From Lingula anatina (taxonomy: Eukaryota; Brachiopoda; Lingulata; Lingulida; Lingulidae): a stretch of DNA of 64,000 nucleotides. The stretch lies in contig NW_019775459.1 in the NCBI RefSeq assembly GCF_001039355.2, positions 118,784-182,783 on the forward strand. The letters are read 5' to 3'. Under the pieces are notes generated by a model that made no database searches, was not told where the DNA came from, and saw only the letters and a program-made list of their open reading frames with translations. Below, in pieces: positions 13,051 to 24,625 of this stretch. A program made the translations under genes and the position numbers. Position 1 is the first letter of the stretch; each line of letters opens with the position of its first letter.

Positions 13051-14900
13051 TTGGTCTCCACCAAGTAACTCATTTTATCTGAACATCAATATTTTCATTC
13101 CAGTACAATGTATGTCTTTTCTATAGGAGGCTTAGGTTTAGGCTTCTCTGGCAGACTAGAGTACACAGTTATTGGTGATGTAATTACTCTGAGTGATTGC
13201 AATCGGCATTCCTAGAAGAATGTATCTTTACATTCTATTTATGGAGGCAAATAAAAACTAAGGGAAGTGAAATAGAAGAATAAGGATGGGACCAAGAGGA
13301 CAAGTGATACTTTTAAGCTTAAAAGCGCCACCTATAATATTATAGGTCAAGCAGCATTCTCTGTTAATGTGCAATGGACCTTAGATTTTATACCAAGTGG
13401 AAACGGCAAAATGGAAATTTTTGTTTGATTCTGTTAATTGAAATAGGAACAGTAAGTGATTTAGATTCCCGTGACTTAACATTCTTTAGCAGAGAAGGCT
13501 TAGCTTATACACAATTTTCAACTAACCCAATTTTGAACTACAGTGGAAAAGTTTGTGAATAGCTTTTAGCACTGAAATACTTAGAATGGTAAGTAAAAAT
13601 TATCTTAACGTTTCCAATATTTTTGCAGTGTTATTCCATTTTTGTTCTCACCCATGACTTACACTTCTAATAGGATAAAAATGTTTACAATGTGATGATA
13701 AACAAGGTAGAAATAGGGTGCAAACTGTGATACATTTTTATGTTAAAGTTGTGGAAAACTCCTAATTGCCATATTAAGTTTGTGTAAAATTGCACACATA
13801 TGACTTGCTGATGTACAATTTACAGTGGAACAAGTTTTTAATGTAAAATTTATATTGAAAAATAGGTAAACTCTAAAAATTATTAAATATAGTTGTGAAA
13901 AAACAGCAAAGATACAGCAAAGAATAAATTAACAGGCGCTCAGCTGTAATTGGATCAAATTATCTTTAGCACAAGGCCTGTATGATTGTTAAAAAAAGAA
14001 CATCAAATTAAGGCAGAAATATTTGTATGATAACTTTATTTGATAAATAACAGGTATTGTATAAAGTACACTTGAAATATTCCATATTGTGATATCTTAT
14101 ACAGTGAATAACAGGTCGGTGCGTGTTATATAAAATGATGACTATTTTATACATCATGGTACAGTCTGTACAAATATTCTTGATAATATTAGCCTACATA
14201 TAAAAGTGTATTGTAAACAGTTTTGAGAATTATCTTGTTGATACTATTTGTAGTTTTGCAGAATTGATAAATATTCAGTGATACTTGTTAAGATGTGCTT
14301 AAAGACGGATTTTTATGAATTTGTGGTACAATTATTTTGATTATATTTATTATGATTGATAAAAATATGACGTTTTATGGTGTTTGATTTTTTTTTTATA
14401 GAGTCACTGCTTTTACCATTTTTGAAAGCGTGTCAGAATCAGTCTGTATTGTTGTCTAAAATGTTTTAAAAATAGTTCTAAAAAGACATTTTTATTCTTA
14501 TTTCTGATTGCTGATTAAAACGAAATATTTTGATCAATGGGTGATAAAAAATATATGAAGTTTTTGTATATGCCAATATTTCCTCCTTTTGATTTTTGTA
14601 TAAAACTGCTTAAATAAATATTTACTGATGTATGCCTTGCCTATAAATCTACTGCAGTGGATATACATATACTACCTGTACCTGTAGTTGTGTAATATAA
14701 ATATATAAAACGATACAAGTGAATGGAATTGTGTACATGGCGTGGCTTTCAATTATTGTGAATATTTTCTGGCTATATGCTGTTTATGTAGATTGTTCAT
14801 TTTGATGAGGAATAATAATGCACATCCTTAAATTGCCTTTGTGTGATTTTTTTTACTGTATTTAAAGCATTACCGTTCCAGGGACATATTATGAGAGATT
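13051..14900 (+). other. 3'UTR and downstream region of the ARHGEF10-like gene
   Basis: AT-rich and without a supported open frame. Candidate AATAAA polyadenylation signals are at 13250-13255 and 14613-14618. Which is used cannot be told from sequence. Confidence 0.5.
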
Positions 14901-15171
14901 TACCGTTTTGCAAAAAGATTTCAGCAAGACGAAACCTTACCTGAGACTGCGACTGACGTGGAAGTATTTTGACATGGGTGGTGACAATTTTGACTAACCA
15001 AAAATAAGTTTTAGCCTATTTGTTGCTATAGATACATATGTAAGTTGCATCTTCTCTGAACAGAGAATCATATCGTATACATAGACCAAATCCCAAATAC
15101 GTCGTGGCTCAGGTAGCTGTGGTAGCTGTGATTGCTATGGATGAGCAAGTTGTACAAATACAACTTCTTCT

Positions 15172-15292
15172 CAGCAAACACATGACGTTATTTTATAACG
15201 TTACCATAACGTTAATTTTACAAAAAAAAAAAAAAAAAAAAAACGTTATGACCACGTTATGGTAACGTTATAAAACGTTCTGTGTTTGCCAG
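15172..15292. mobile_element. AACGTT-rich foldback element (MITE-like) with poly(A) loop
   Basis: The left arm (15172-15217) and right arm (15242-15292) are inverted copies: AGCAAACACA..ACGTTA..TTATAACGTTACCATAACG against its reverse complement. A run of about 22 A sits between them. The element is too short to code and no target-site duplication is clear. The rest of 14900-16288 shows nothing else recognisable. Confidence 0.7.
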
Positions 15293-16288
15293 GTTGAGCC
15301 GAGGGTTGCATACTCGGGTTGTCATGATTGCCGTCTTCGGTATTAACAAATTATTCTTGTACGTGGAAATAGTGATTTATTGGTAAATTTAATTTCTTTA
15401 ATATTGTGTCATAATTGACCATATGGTGACTTATAAAAGTAAAACAAACTTATTCACTTTTTATACGAATTAAAACATGACTTTTAAACGGACAACGTGA
15501 TGACCAAACTAATTAGGAAAATCATTTATTCATAAAACACAATAATAATTATTACTTTCATTTGCAACCAAAAAGCCATTCTTTGAGAATGCGCTAAGAA
15601 AGCTCACGTACTGGTAGTGTATGCATTACTAGTACTTATATTTTACATAAAACAATATTGAAACAAACACATGAAAACTTTATGGTGTTAAGCATATTCT
15701 CCTTAAAAGTATTTACAAGATAATTTACTTAGATTACCCTCTAGAATTTGGAACTTAAAAAAAAAATAATGTGCATCCATTTTATAATGCCAGAGGTATG
15801 TTTTAGTAATGCCCATCACATTAATACCTGTACACTTAGTATGGGGTAGAATTATTCACCGGTAATTTATCTTCACAAAGTGATCATTTCCTGTAACTTT
15901 ATGGTAGACGGCTCTATATATTCTTTAATTCAATAAATTAATGGATCAGCAACAATATATCATCGATTCAAACTAAGCCCATTTTTGAGTTGGGATGCTT
16001 CATGTATGTAGCAATTCAACAAAGACAAAAACAAACCGATAAACTCCTGGAGGAGGTAGCAAAGAAATTGATCGTTTGTCGCATAGAGCAAATTCTCCTT
16101 AACTAATTTACGTTCTACATTGGTTGAGATTCCACTGCAGAATTTGGCATAACTCAATGGGCTCATTCACAATAAGTCTTTAGTATTACACAGATCGATC
16201 CAACTATGTGGAGACTTTCGCTGAATGCAACCAGATTGAGAGACTGATACGCCAGTCAATTTTCACCATCGCACCGTCTTCCCCAAAT

Positions 16289-19200
16289 TTACGCCAATGC
16301 TTTCTGAAGTTTTTTCCAAAAATATTTATCCTTTCTGTTAAGCTTGGCATAGATTCTCAGCTCTTCCGGTAACTGAAAGTTTGGATCATCGTTCCAGATG
16401 AGAGGGATAATTCTGGAGTATTCCTCGTGGCGTCCACTGTGACCGTGACTGTGAACCTTCCTGTCGTCTGCCACTGCTAGGAGGGCCTGTCATGAATATG
16501 AACGCTCATGTTTGGAATAATGTTCTATTTTTTTTCTTTCTTTTTTTTTTTTTTTTAAGTGAACCTTTAAAATAAGCCCAATTGTTTTTGTTTCTGAATC
16601 AATTACTTTATAGACTACCAGATTAAATGTTCATGTAAGATCACAAGTAAATAAATTTAAGTCCATCGTATTAGAATAACTGTGTTAGAGCAACCAGTAC
16701 ATACCATATGGGTATAGGCCAATTACTGTATTGGATATTTTTCCATGACATTAATTTTAATACAGCATGATGCCAGTTTTGTTTGAAGTATCAAATATTT
16801 TGCATTGATAATGCGACTTTTTTTTAAACAGTTTATACATAATGAAATAATTTCATTCATAAACTTTCAAACCGAAGGGAATAAAGCCATCAACGTCATA
16901 TACGTTTATTTTCTCATTGCTTTTCCTAATGGAAATCAAATGTGCCCTGACACGCTCGTTTCCGGCCATGCGCACATTATGTAGAATTTAATCGGATTAA
17001 CATAATACACACTTACTTCATTTAAGTGCATTCTGTTTTCGTCTTCCTTCAGCCCACTACAGAAATCTGCAGTTAACACAAACAGAATTTTTCTGCAGCT
17101 CTTCCGGTTATCAGCATACTGAGTGAAAACTGGTTTCCCAACTATAAAGTCACGAAAATCCACCACAGCCTTTGGAAAAAATTACATTGGAACCTTTTTA
17201 TCCAAACTTATCAGAAAAAAGTAATTTGTTACATTTGCCCTTTCAAAGTAAAGAAGGGAAAAGAGTCATATTTGCAAGTTCAATTTTTGGCACTGCCATT
17301 ACATTTTTAGTCTCAAACTTGCTTTCTTCCGAAATAAGTGAATGACTGATTGATAGGCCTACTGGTACCTTTAAAAGTTGACAAATAATTACTTTTTTCA
17401 GAGAGACCTACTTACTGAAAACCGTAGTTCTTTCTCTAAAATAGGGAGAATTTCGTCGTCGACAACTGTCTTAGCATCGTCTGTCCCAGAATAAATGATC
17501 AGAACGTCGTTTTCCATCGGAGGCTTTTTGTAACATCCACCGCAGCACGCTGTGTTGTGGAGAGGAGAAATTTCATACAATATTTGATAAAACATGGTAA
17601 CCTAACTATTTACCATCATACTAATGACTATTTAACCAAGTTAAACAGGGGTGTTGGACTAACAATCGCTACCAAGAATTAATTCTTAGCATTTTTATCA
17701 TTGTTACACCCATGCCCTTTCTCTATACTTCCTTCCATTCTTACTTCCCCGTTTCTTGCTTTTTTTAAATTAAATATACATATCTACATTAAACGATGAT
17801 TTCGAGACCAGCACGTTACCTAGCAAACACACTGCTTTGGACCACGTGATTACCAAGTTGCAATCATGTGGTAGCCACGTGGTCCAAACGTGACGTTTTT
17901 GCCGATTATTCAAACGATGTAAATTACCATTCAAAGACTGCGAAACTGGCTCGTCATTGAGACCCAGCCTCACATCTTTTAACTGTCGCAGCTTGACCAG
18001 GGCTTCCTCTTGTACAGACAGGCGGTTTGAATGCAGACAAATTGTTCGAAGCTGTCCCATCTTCTGGAATTTCTCGGCAGGGACTTTGCTGATCATGTTC
18101 TCAGAAACGCAAATGGTCTCCAATCTTGGGAGATCGCCAAGCTCTTCTGGCAGCGCCTGCAGGCGGCACATTTTGAGGCGAAGGTACTCCAATTTCTGAA
18201 ACATTTGTATATGCCCCGATATATACATGTACATGTTTATACAGGTGCATGTATGCATGAATTAAAAGTACATCTTGGGGAGAAAGTGGGTTCTCTTTAT
18301 GCGTGACTGGTAAATGAAATATATAGAATGTATATTTAACAAAAGGTAAAATATATGTACGTAACTGAAACAAAAGTTTTTGATAAAAAACAAACAAACA
18401 AACATCCATTCCCTCTGATAATTTCCACATTCAGTCAAGTGGTTCGTGTAAAAATAAACTCTGACCTTCAACTTTTGAACTGCTTTTGGTATGGCGGAAA
18501 TGGGATTGTGTGAGGCATCAAGAAAAATCAAGTGCTCCAGATCAAATATGCCAATGTTGAGTTCACGAATCTCGTTTGCGTTTAGTACCAGGCTCTCCAG
18601 TTTTGTCAACTTCTTAATATTACCTGATGATAAAAAAAAGATAAATGCACAGCTGAAATCGTTTTAAAATAAGGTTTCCCTATGTGGCATGAGTGCTTTT
18701 TTTTAATGAGATATTTCCTTAATGGTCTAAAGAAATATCGTCTAACCGAAATTTATGTTCTTAATATAGAAAACTTAATATAGTATATTAAACAATTGTT
18801 ATAGTAACCTGTAATTCCTTGAGTCTCGAGCCGATTATTCGACATGTCCAGGCTTCGAAGTTCAGTCAACTGGTAAACGACGTCAGGTATTAACCGGAAA
18901 CAGTTGTTCCCTAGACGCAACAGCTCGAGGTTGCGCAGTTTGGCCAGTTCACGTGGCAAATTTTGAAGTTTGTTGCCCGTCAAATACAAAACTCTGAGTC
19001 TCGTGTACAAACCGATAGATGGTGATAAACTCGGAAGGTCGGAGTTCGGAATAGAAAGGCGGAAAACCTCTTCAGGCTCGTGGCCTGTCAGGTGGGCCCC
19101 GTTGCTATCTTGGGCGACCATTTTGCAAGGCAACTGTCCACAGAGGTAGCGGTCTTGTTTGTCGCATGTGTCGATGGTGGCGGTTTTGCACGTCTCTGGA

Positions 19201-19990
19201 AGTGCTAATACGTTGTTCGGATTGCCAATTGACACTGGTTTCGTTTTCTGTTTCTCCTGCAATATAATAAAGGGATTCTGATTTAATACACACTGTCTAC
19301 CCGTACATCTTGAGTCATTTGGTCCTTTAGGAATTTTTTTTGTAATAGAAACTACAGGTTCGAAATTGAAATATTCGTAACTCGTTTATTACGCCATTGT
19401 TACAGAAGAACTGGTTGATCGCATCACTGAAATTCTTTTCTTTTTAGAATACGTTACATAGTAGTCCGAGGATCAAATATGGCGACCCACTACAAAGTTT
19501 GCCGTCAAACCCGCTAATAGCCACTGAATAGATATCCCGTGTGAAAGTATTCAAGTGGGACGACCATACTTGACCCTCGGACTAGTTAGTCCCTTTTCTG
19601 AATGGGGCCTTAGTTTGACTTGAGCTGAAACTTACCTGTCGCTTTTCACAGGCTTGCTTGCAGACAGCAGAGGGAACTATGCATTCTATGGTATCTGATG
19701 GGGTAGAGGGGTCAGCAGGATCATCGTCATGGCAACCAGACTGAGCAAATACTTCGGACGTTTCTGTAGCGTTATCTTGTGTCGAGCGAGTCAAGGGGTC
19801 CCACTTGCTATCTAGCTTGTATTCAATGACAAACCTTGCCACGTCTTTTTTTTCTTCGTATCCCCAAGAGTTCACCTGGGCGTACTCAAAATCACGTAAA
19901 AGCGCCACGAGTCGTTCCGGGAGATTTCTAGACTCCTCCCAAAGCTCTATATTAGGAGGCGCCCCGTCCATATCGAAGTTTCCACTCAAT
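16289..19990 (-). CDS. Cytosolic leucine-rich-repeat plus TIR-domain protein
   Basis: Exons in transcription order: 19990-19636 (first ATG 19971), 19256-18809, 18623-18466, 18195-17928, 17549-17416, 17169-17017, 16486-16289. Phases agree; the total from that ATG is 1695 nt, 564 residues. An unrecognised N-terminal part of about 150 residues is followed by about eight leucine-rich repeats (LRVLYLTGNKLQNLPREL, LELLRLGNNCFRLIP, LESLVLNANEIREL, LRTICLHSNRL). A CCGGCYKKPP linker leads to a TIR domain: strand A NDVLIIYSGTDD, box 2 RDFIVGKPV (usual Pro replaced by Val), FVLTADF, RIIPLIWND and box 3 FWKKLQKAL. A Glu in HLNEALLA sits where the SARM1-type NADase Glu lies. No signal peptide or membrane segment is seen, so it is not a Toll-like receptor in the usual layout. 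An immune-sensing role is inferred. The 5' end is uncertain: an acceptor-like CTTTCGTAG precedes 19990, so an upstream exon may exist. Confidence 0.85.
17832..17890. repeat. Perfectly placed inverted repeat in LRR-TIR intron
   Basis: TTTGGACCACGTG...CACGTGGTCCAAA forms a stem of about 13 bp with imperfect extension. It starts about 40 nt downstream of the donor at 17927 in the sense direction. Confidence 0.7.
19462..19584. mobile_element. 123 bp foldback MITE-like element in the LRR-TIR gene
   Basis: It begins TAGTCCGAGGATCAAATATGG and ends with the reverse complement of TAGTCCGAGGGTCAAGTATGG; the arms extend to CCCAC. It lies in the intron between exons 19636 and 19256. There is no coding capacity. 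Confidence 0.75.
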
Positions 19991-20034
19991 CTACGAAAGT
20001 AGAGATTTGTATGCTATTTTGAATACCCTAAGAC

Positions 20035-20305
20035 TGGGTTCCCATACCTTCATCAATCTAACAGGATCGATCTATCTCCGAAGGTTTTTTTTTTTTTATA
20101 AATTGCTTTCAGCTTAAACGGCTTAGATGTCTGGCACGCCTACTGAAGCTGCTAAACGATAGTTAACTACCCCTAGCAGCTTCAGTAGGCGTGACAGACA
20201 TCTACCAAGTAAGCCGCTTTAATTGATTGCAATTTTGCGAGAATCCCCAAGGAGATAGATTGAGCCACAGCGAGTACGATAGTGTCTGGGTATGGTCTCT
20301 AACAC
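20035..20305. mobile_element. Palindromic MITE, family A, copy 1
   Basis: Arms meet near 20163. TAGATGTCTGGCACGCCTAC then TGAAGCTGCTA on the left is answered by TAGCAGCTTCAGTAGGCGTG and ACAGACATCTA on the right. Outer parts also pair (GATCGATCTATCTCC against GGAGATAGATTGAG; CCCATACC against GGTATGG). The exact ends are approximate. Confidence 0.75.
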
Positions 20306-22060
20306 TACTGACCGTACATAATTATTGTGGCTACTTGTACCAGTCTAATAACTTGTTGATGCCTGATGTATAGAGATTAAAACAGTGGGTGTAGGCTGAG
20401 GGTACAGCGGGTGCGCCCCCCTCTACCCCCCCCCCCCCTCGCAACTTAGTTCACCTGAAATTTAGTACATCACAGCCACTAATTGTTGATAATGATGTGA
20501 ATAGCTTAAAGCATAACATGCATTAGGCTTACGCATGTGTAATTTAACATACTACATATGTAAACATATATAAATGTATATCCTTATATGTTGTAAATAA
20601 TGTAGTCTAGCGAGCCTGCAAATGTATTCATATCATTTAGTGCTCAATTTACTTATATATTATATTATATTATATTATATTATATTATATTATATTATAT
20701 TATATTATATTATATTATATTATATTATATTATATTATATTATATTATATTATATATTTTCATAAACACTACAGACGTAAAGAAAATAAAGGTTGTAGAT
20801 TTGCTGAGTCATACGAGAAGGGGCTTTTACATACAAGCCAGAATGGATTGTTTACAAATCTCCACCATTTATCTTACGTTACTACTCCCGTGTTAATTGT
20901 TTCGTACATGTTTATTTAGTAGTGCAGAAAGATCTCAAGACTATTATGGGAATTTAGTAAAATAAATGTGTTCCAAGTCTCTAGTGAAATGGTTGTAAAA
21001 CGTAAATACAATGTATGTTCTAAATACAGGTACGAACTTTTCTCACCTGTGAGTCAGTCACATAAAGTCCCCGAATGACGCATGAAAAAGGCCAAGCTGC
21101 ATAAATTGAGACACCTTGCTGTTGTCTCGTCAGGCATTAGTCACTTTTTGCCATTGATTATTACTTCATCTTCTGTCTACGCATTAAGCATCAAAAATGT
21201 TTTTTTTTTTTCATACAGGCCTATGTCGTCTTATATATCATCACTGCTTCTTATGTGAATGTCATCAGTAAAAACAGCACGTTAACGTCAACATCTTGTC
21301 AACAAAGGAATTAGCTGAGAATGACCTATTTACCGTTTCCCCAATAAACATATTCTTTGAATGCATAACAATATATGTACAAGCGTACTATAAAAACATT
21401 GCATGTCGAGGAGAATTCATTACACTCGTTCCAACTCATCCAATTCCATATGTGAATACTATATTATAACTGCATTAATTCAGGCAAATATTCATTATAA
21501 AACAATGAAATGGGCGATATTCTATGGTCCGTTTAAAGACAAAAATATATTAGTTAGCCTACCTTGATAATTAATACCAACTCGCTCTCAGGGTGCGGAA
21601 GCTAGTTTACCCCAGTTTTACTGGTCTCATTAGTGCCTCATTAGTGCTAATTTTATAGACGTTTGGAAGTGCTAGCTTTTTATAACCTTCGATGAGAAAA
21701 GGGAATTTTGGATGACTCGAAAATGTTTTCTTTTACCGTGAATTTGAATGAGAACACGTAGAACTGATATTACGCGTACCTTATTATTGAGTCACTCTAC
21801 TAGATAAACTAAGAAGGTGTAATTTTTGTGACAAGTCAATTGTTATCTGTCCAAAATTTACTGTTTCCCTGCAAAATCAGGCTATGCACATAAAATGGTT
21901 GATGAATAGATAGAAAACGAATTATGATTGATGAAAATGGTTGATGTTCAAACAGAAATAGCTGATGTACTCAGTAGATAAGCCCTGTTGGAGAAGTGTA
22001 GTGTAGGTTGCCCTGCTTTGATCGTGCATCGGTGAAAAGGAGAAATTATTTAAGTGTTTT
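20306..22060. other. Intergenic, no gene seen
   Basis: AT-rich sequence with a C-run near 20428 and the ATATT microsatellite listed separately. I see no supported exon. It may hold upstream sequence of the LRR-TIR gene. Confidence 0.5.
20654..20754. repeat. (ATATT)n pentanucleotide microsatellite
   Basis: About 20 uninterrupted five-base units. Confidence 0.95.
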
Positions 22061-22067
22061 CACCGAG

Positions 22068-22672
22068 TTAAGACACCTTAGTCTGAAGCATGCGTTTGTT
22101 TCGTGAAGTGCTAGGGTTTATTGATGACAACAAAATTACCTGTCACTGATGTTTGCACAGTCTCGTGCACAGTTCAATATTTACAGGTAATTATATTGAT
22201 TCATACATATTTATATTAAGTAAAAACACCGTAGTTTGAAGCATGCGTGTGTCTCGTGAAGTGCTTTAGGGTATATTGATGACAACAAAATTACCTGTCA
22301 CTGTTTACACAATACTCACGCGCGTAGTTCAATATTTTCAGGTAATGATATTGATTCAAAGATATTTATATTAAGTAAAAACACCATAGTTTGAAGCATG
22401 CGTTTGTCTTAAGTGAAGTGCTAGGGTAAATTGATGACAACAAAATAACCTGTCACTGATGATTGCACAGTCACGTGCACAGTTCAATATTTACAGGTAA
22501 TTATATCGATTCATAGATATTTATATTAAGACGCCATAGTTTGAAGTATGCATGTGTCTCGTGAAGTGAACTGATGACAACAAAATTACCTGTCGTTGTT
22601 TGAACACAAGTCACGCCCGCAGTTCAATAATTTCAGGTAATTGTATTGATTCACATATATTTATAAACCTAA
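22068..22672. repeat. Satellite array, four units of about 155 bp in an ABAB order
   Basis: Each unit contains GTGAAGTG, TTGATGACAACAAAAT, a short inverted repeat (AATTACCTGT...ACAGGTAATT) and TTTATATTAAG ending GAAGCATGC. Units 1 and 3 share GATG(T/A)TTGCACAGTC and CGTGCACAG. Units 2 and 4 share GTGTCTCGTGAAG and a TGTTT..ACACAA.TCACGC core. The true period is therefore a dimer of about 310 bp. Unit size and internal hairpin recall the core repeats of bivalve 'pearl'/Helitron-like elements, but no arms were identified. Confidence 0.85.
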
Positions 22673-22810
22673 TTGTTATGATCTATATATATTTATAAAG
22701 TTTTTTTAGATAATAAATGACAGGTGATAGTTCAAGGGGAGAGACGGATGACAGAGTATTCTCTTCACCTAGAGGTGCTCAAGGGTCCATCAAACGAAGG
22801 TAATCTAAGG

Positions 22811-23040
22811 GTGCTTTCCCAGAGATTTAGATCGATCTAAAGATTAAGATTTAGATCGACCTAACTCCCTGGGGGTTCACGCTAAATTGCAGTCATCCGA
22901 GCGGGCACCATAGTTAATTACCCCCTTACAGCTTTTAGTAGGCGGGACAGACGCTTAAGCCGGTCAAGCTGACAGTAATCTAGTAAGACTCCCCACAGGG
23001 ATAGATCGATCTAAATATCTATGGAAATGGGGCGTAAGCC
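22811..23040. mobile_element. MITE family A, copy 2 (diverged)
   Basis: It shares with copy 1 the stretch AGTTAA.TACCCCC..ACAGCTT then TAGTAGGCG.GACAGACG.TTAAG.CGG, and has terminal pairs built on ATTTAGATCGATCTA at both ends (about 22836 and 23000-23014). It lacks one half of the perfect central hairpin seen in copy 1. Confidence 0.65.
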
Positions 23041-24625
23041 TTCCATGTTCCTCAAATCAGGAAGTTCAATTAATTTCCTGAAACGGCAGTTCCAGTGAAA
23101 GGACGCGACGTGGCGTTTTGAAAAAATAAATAAATAAAATAAAAAATAGAAATAAAAATGCATTAAAATAACAATTTTTAAAAAAATAATATAAAGAATT
23201 ATATAAACAATTGTAATAAAAAAAATAAATAGAAATTATTTAAAAAAGAAAAAGCCACCTGAAACTGGAGAATAGTTGCAAGCAGTATCTAAAACCATTA
23301 TTGTTATTGTCAGAGGCAATTTGCTTGAAATCAATTTGCAATTTGCTTGAAATCAAGCAATTATAGGAACTATCATGTTGTAAATGCCGTTCCTTGGATT
23401 TCATGTAGTCGCTTAATCTTTAATCTTAGATGGAAAGGACTATACGCACCTTTTTTAAAATTCCATAGTCCATCTTCTTTTTTCTATCGACAGAAAATCA
23501 GTTTTATCAAAGGCAAAGTCCAGTTGAAGTAAACAAAGGCATTGACTAAAATATCCTCTGAATAAAGCTGTCGACACTGCCAGAATCTGTGGGAGGTGGG
23601 GTTTACTATTTAGCGATAATGGTGAAACAATGGGCCGGACAAATTGTTTTATAAAATAGTACAAAAAGTGACACGCAACTCATGATAGATTCATTCTCTT
23701 GTATATTACACTTAAATTCTACAGAACTTAAGAGAAAACAACCAGGAAAATATCCATGAATATATTCTGTCAGCTTTTATTCCTTAATTTTTTGTGTGTT
23801 TGTAAAACGTCAAAGTAATTAAATGTGGCTTATTCTTTGTAAAAACCTCTTTTGTAAATATTTAATAAAATGAATCAATATTTTTGTAATGATCCAATAT
23901 TTTGTACCCTCAATGGCATATTAGATTTTCTTGCGTATATAAGGTGTTTTATTTTAATAACTAGTAACTGCACATACTTGCTTTTGGAGAAAAATATCTG
24001 ATGAGTGGTCAGTTATATCACTAGTATTACAGTAATCAATGCTATCACTAGTATCACTGACTCACTATGACTTACACTCAAAAAATACATAAAATAATAA
24101 TAAATAAATACAATAATAAATAAAACTTTAAAACGACACTATCATAAAATGACACTATCACTACTATCAATGGTATTACTGAACAAACAAAAAGTTTTAA
24201 ATCAACTAATTGGTATCAAAATTCACATGATCTTGAAAAAATAAAACGTAATGCATTTGTCTTTATATACACTATGTACAATATATTGCACTCGTAAAAA
24301 GATAACATTACCAGGATAACTTATTATCCAGAGCAGAGAAAATTAATATTCTGTACAATATTCTGTACAATCTCTGTATCTTAAAGCTATACAGGGACAA
24401 CTCCTGGGAACACTTTAGTATCAGTTTATCCTTCTCTCTAAAATATCCACGTGACCTGAATACATTGAATGCATAGAAACAATATCAATGGATGCTAAGT
24501 AACGATCAACATCCACCGCGAGATCTTCTAACTGTAAGGCACAAGAACTTCTCTTGCAATAAAGAGGAACAAATAAATAAATAAACAAACAAATAAATAA
24601 ATAAACATTCAGACCCGGCATCCCC
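23041..24625. other. Downstream region and probable 3'UTR of NPHP4
   Basis: No supported coding sequence. On the minus strand, AATAAA signals appear as TTTATT at 23948-23953 and near 23777, either of which could end the NPHP4 transcript. An 18 bp direct repeat CAATTTGCTTGAAATCAA lies near 23319-23356. Confidence 0.45.

Noticed and set aside
17770-18258. Extension of the LRR exon to 17770 (HVWTTWLPHDC...)
   Set aside because: The TTTGAATG|GTAATT donor at 17927 joins in phase to the TIR exon, while the extension runs through the inverted repeat and stops.
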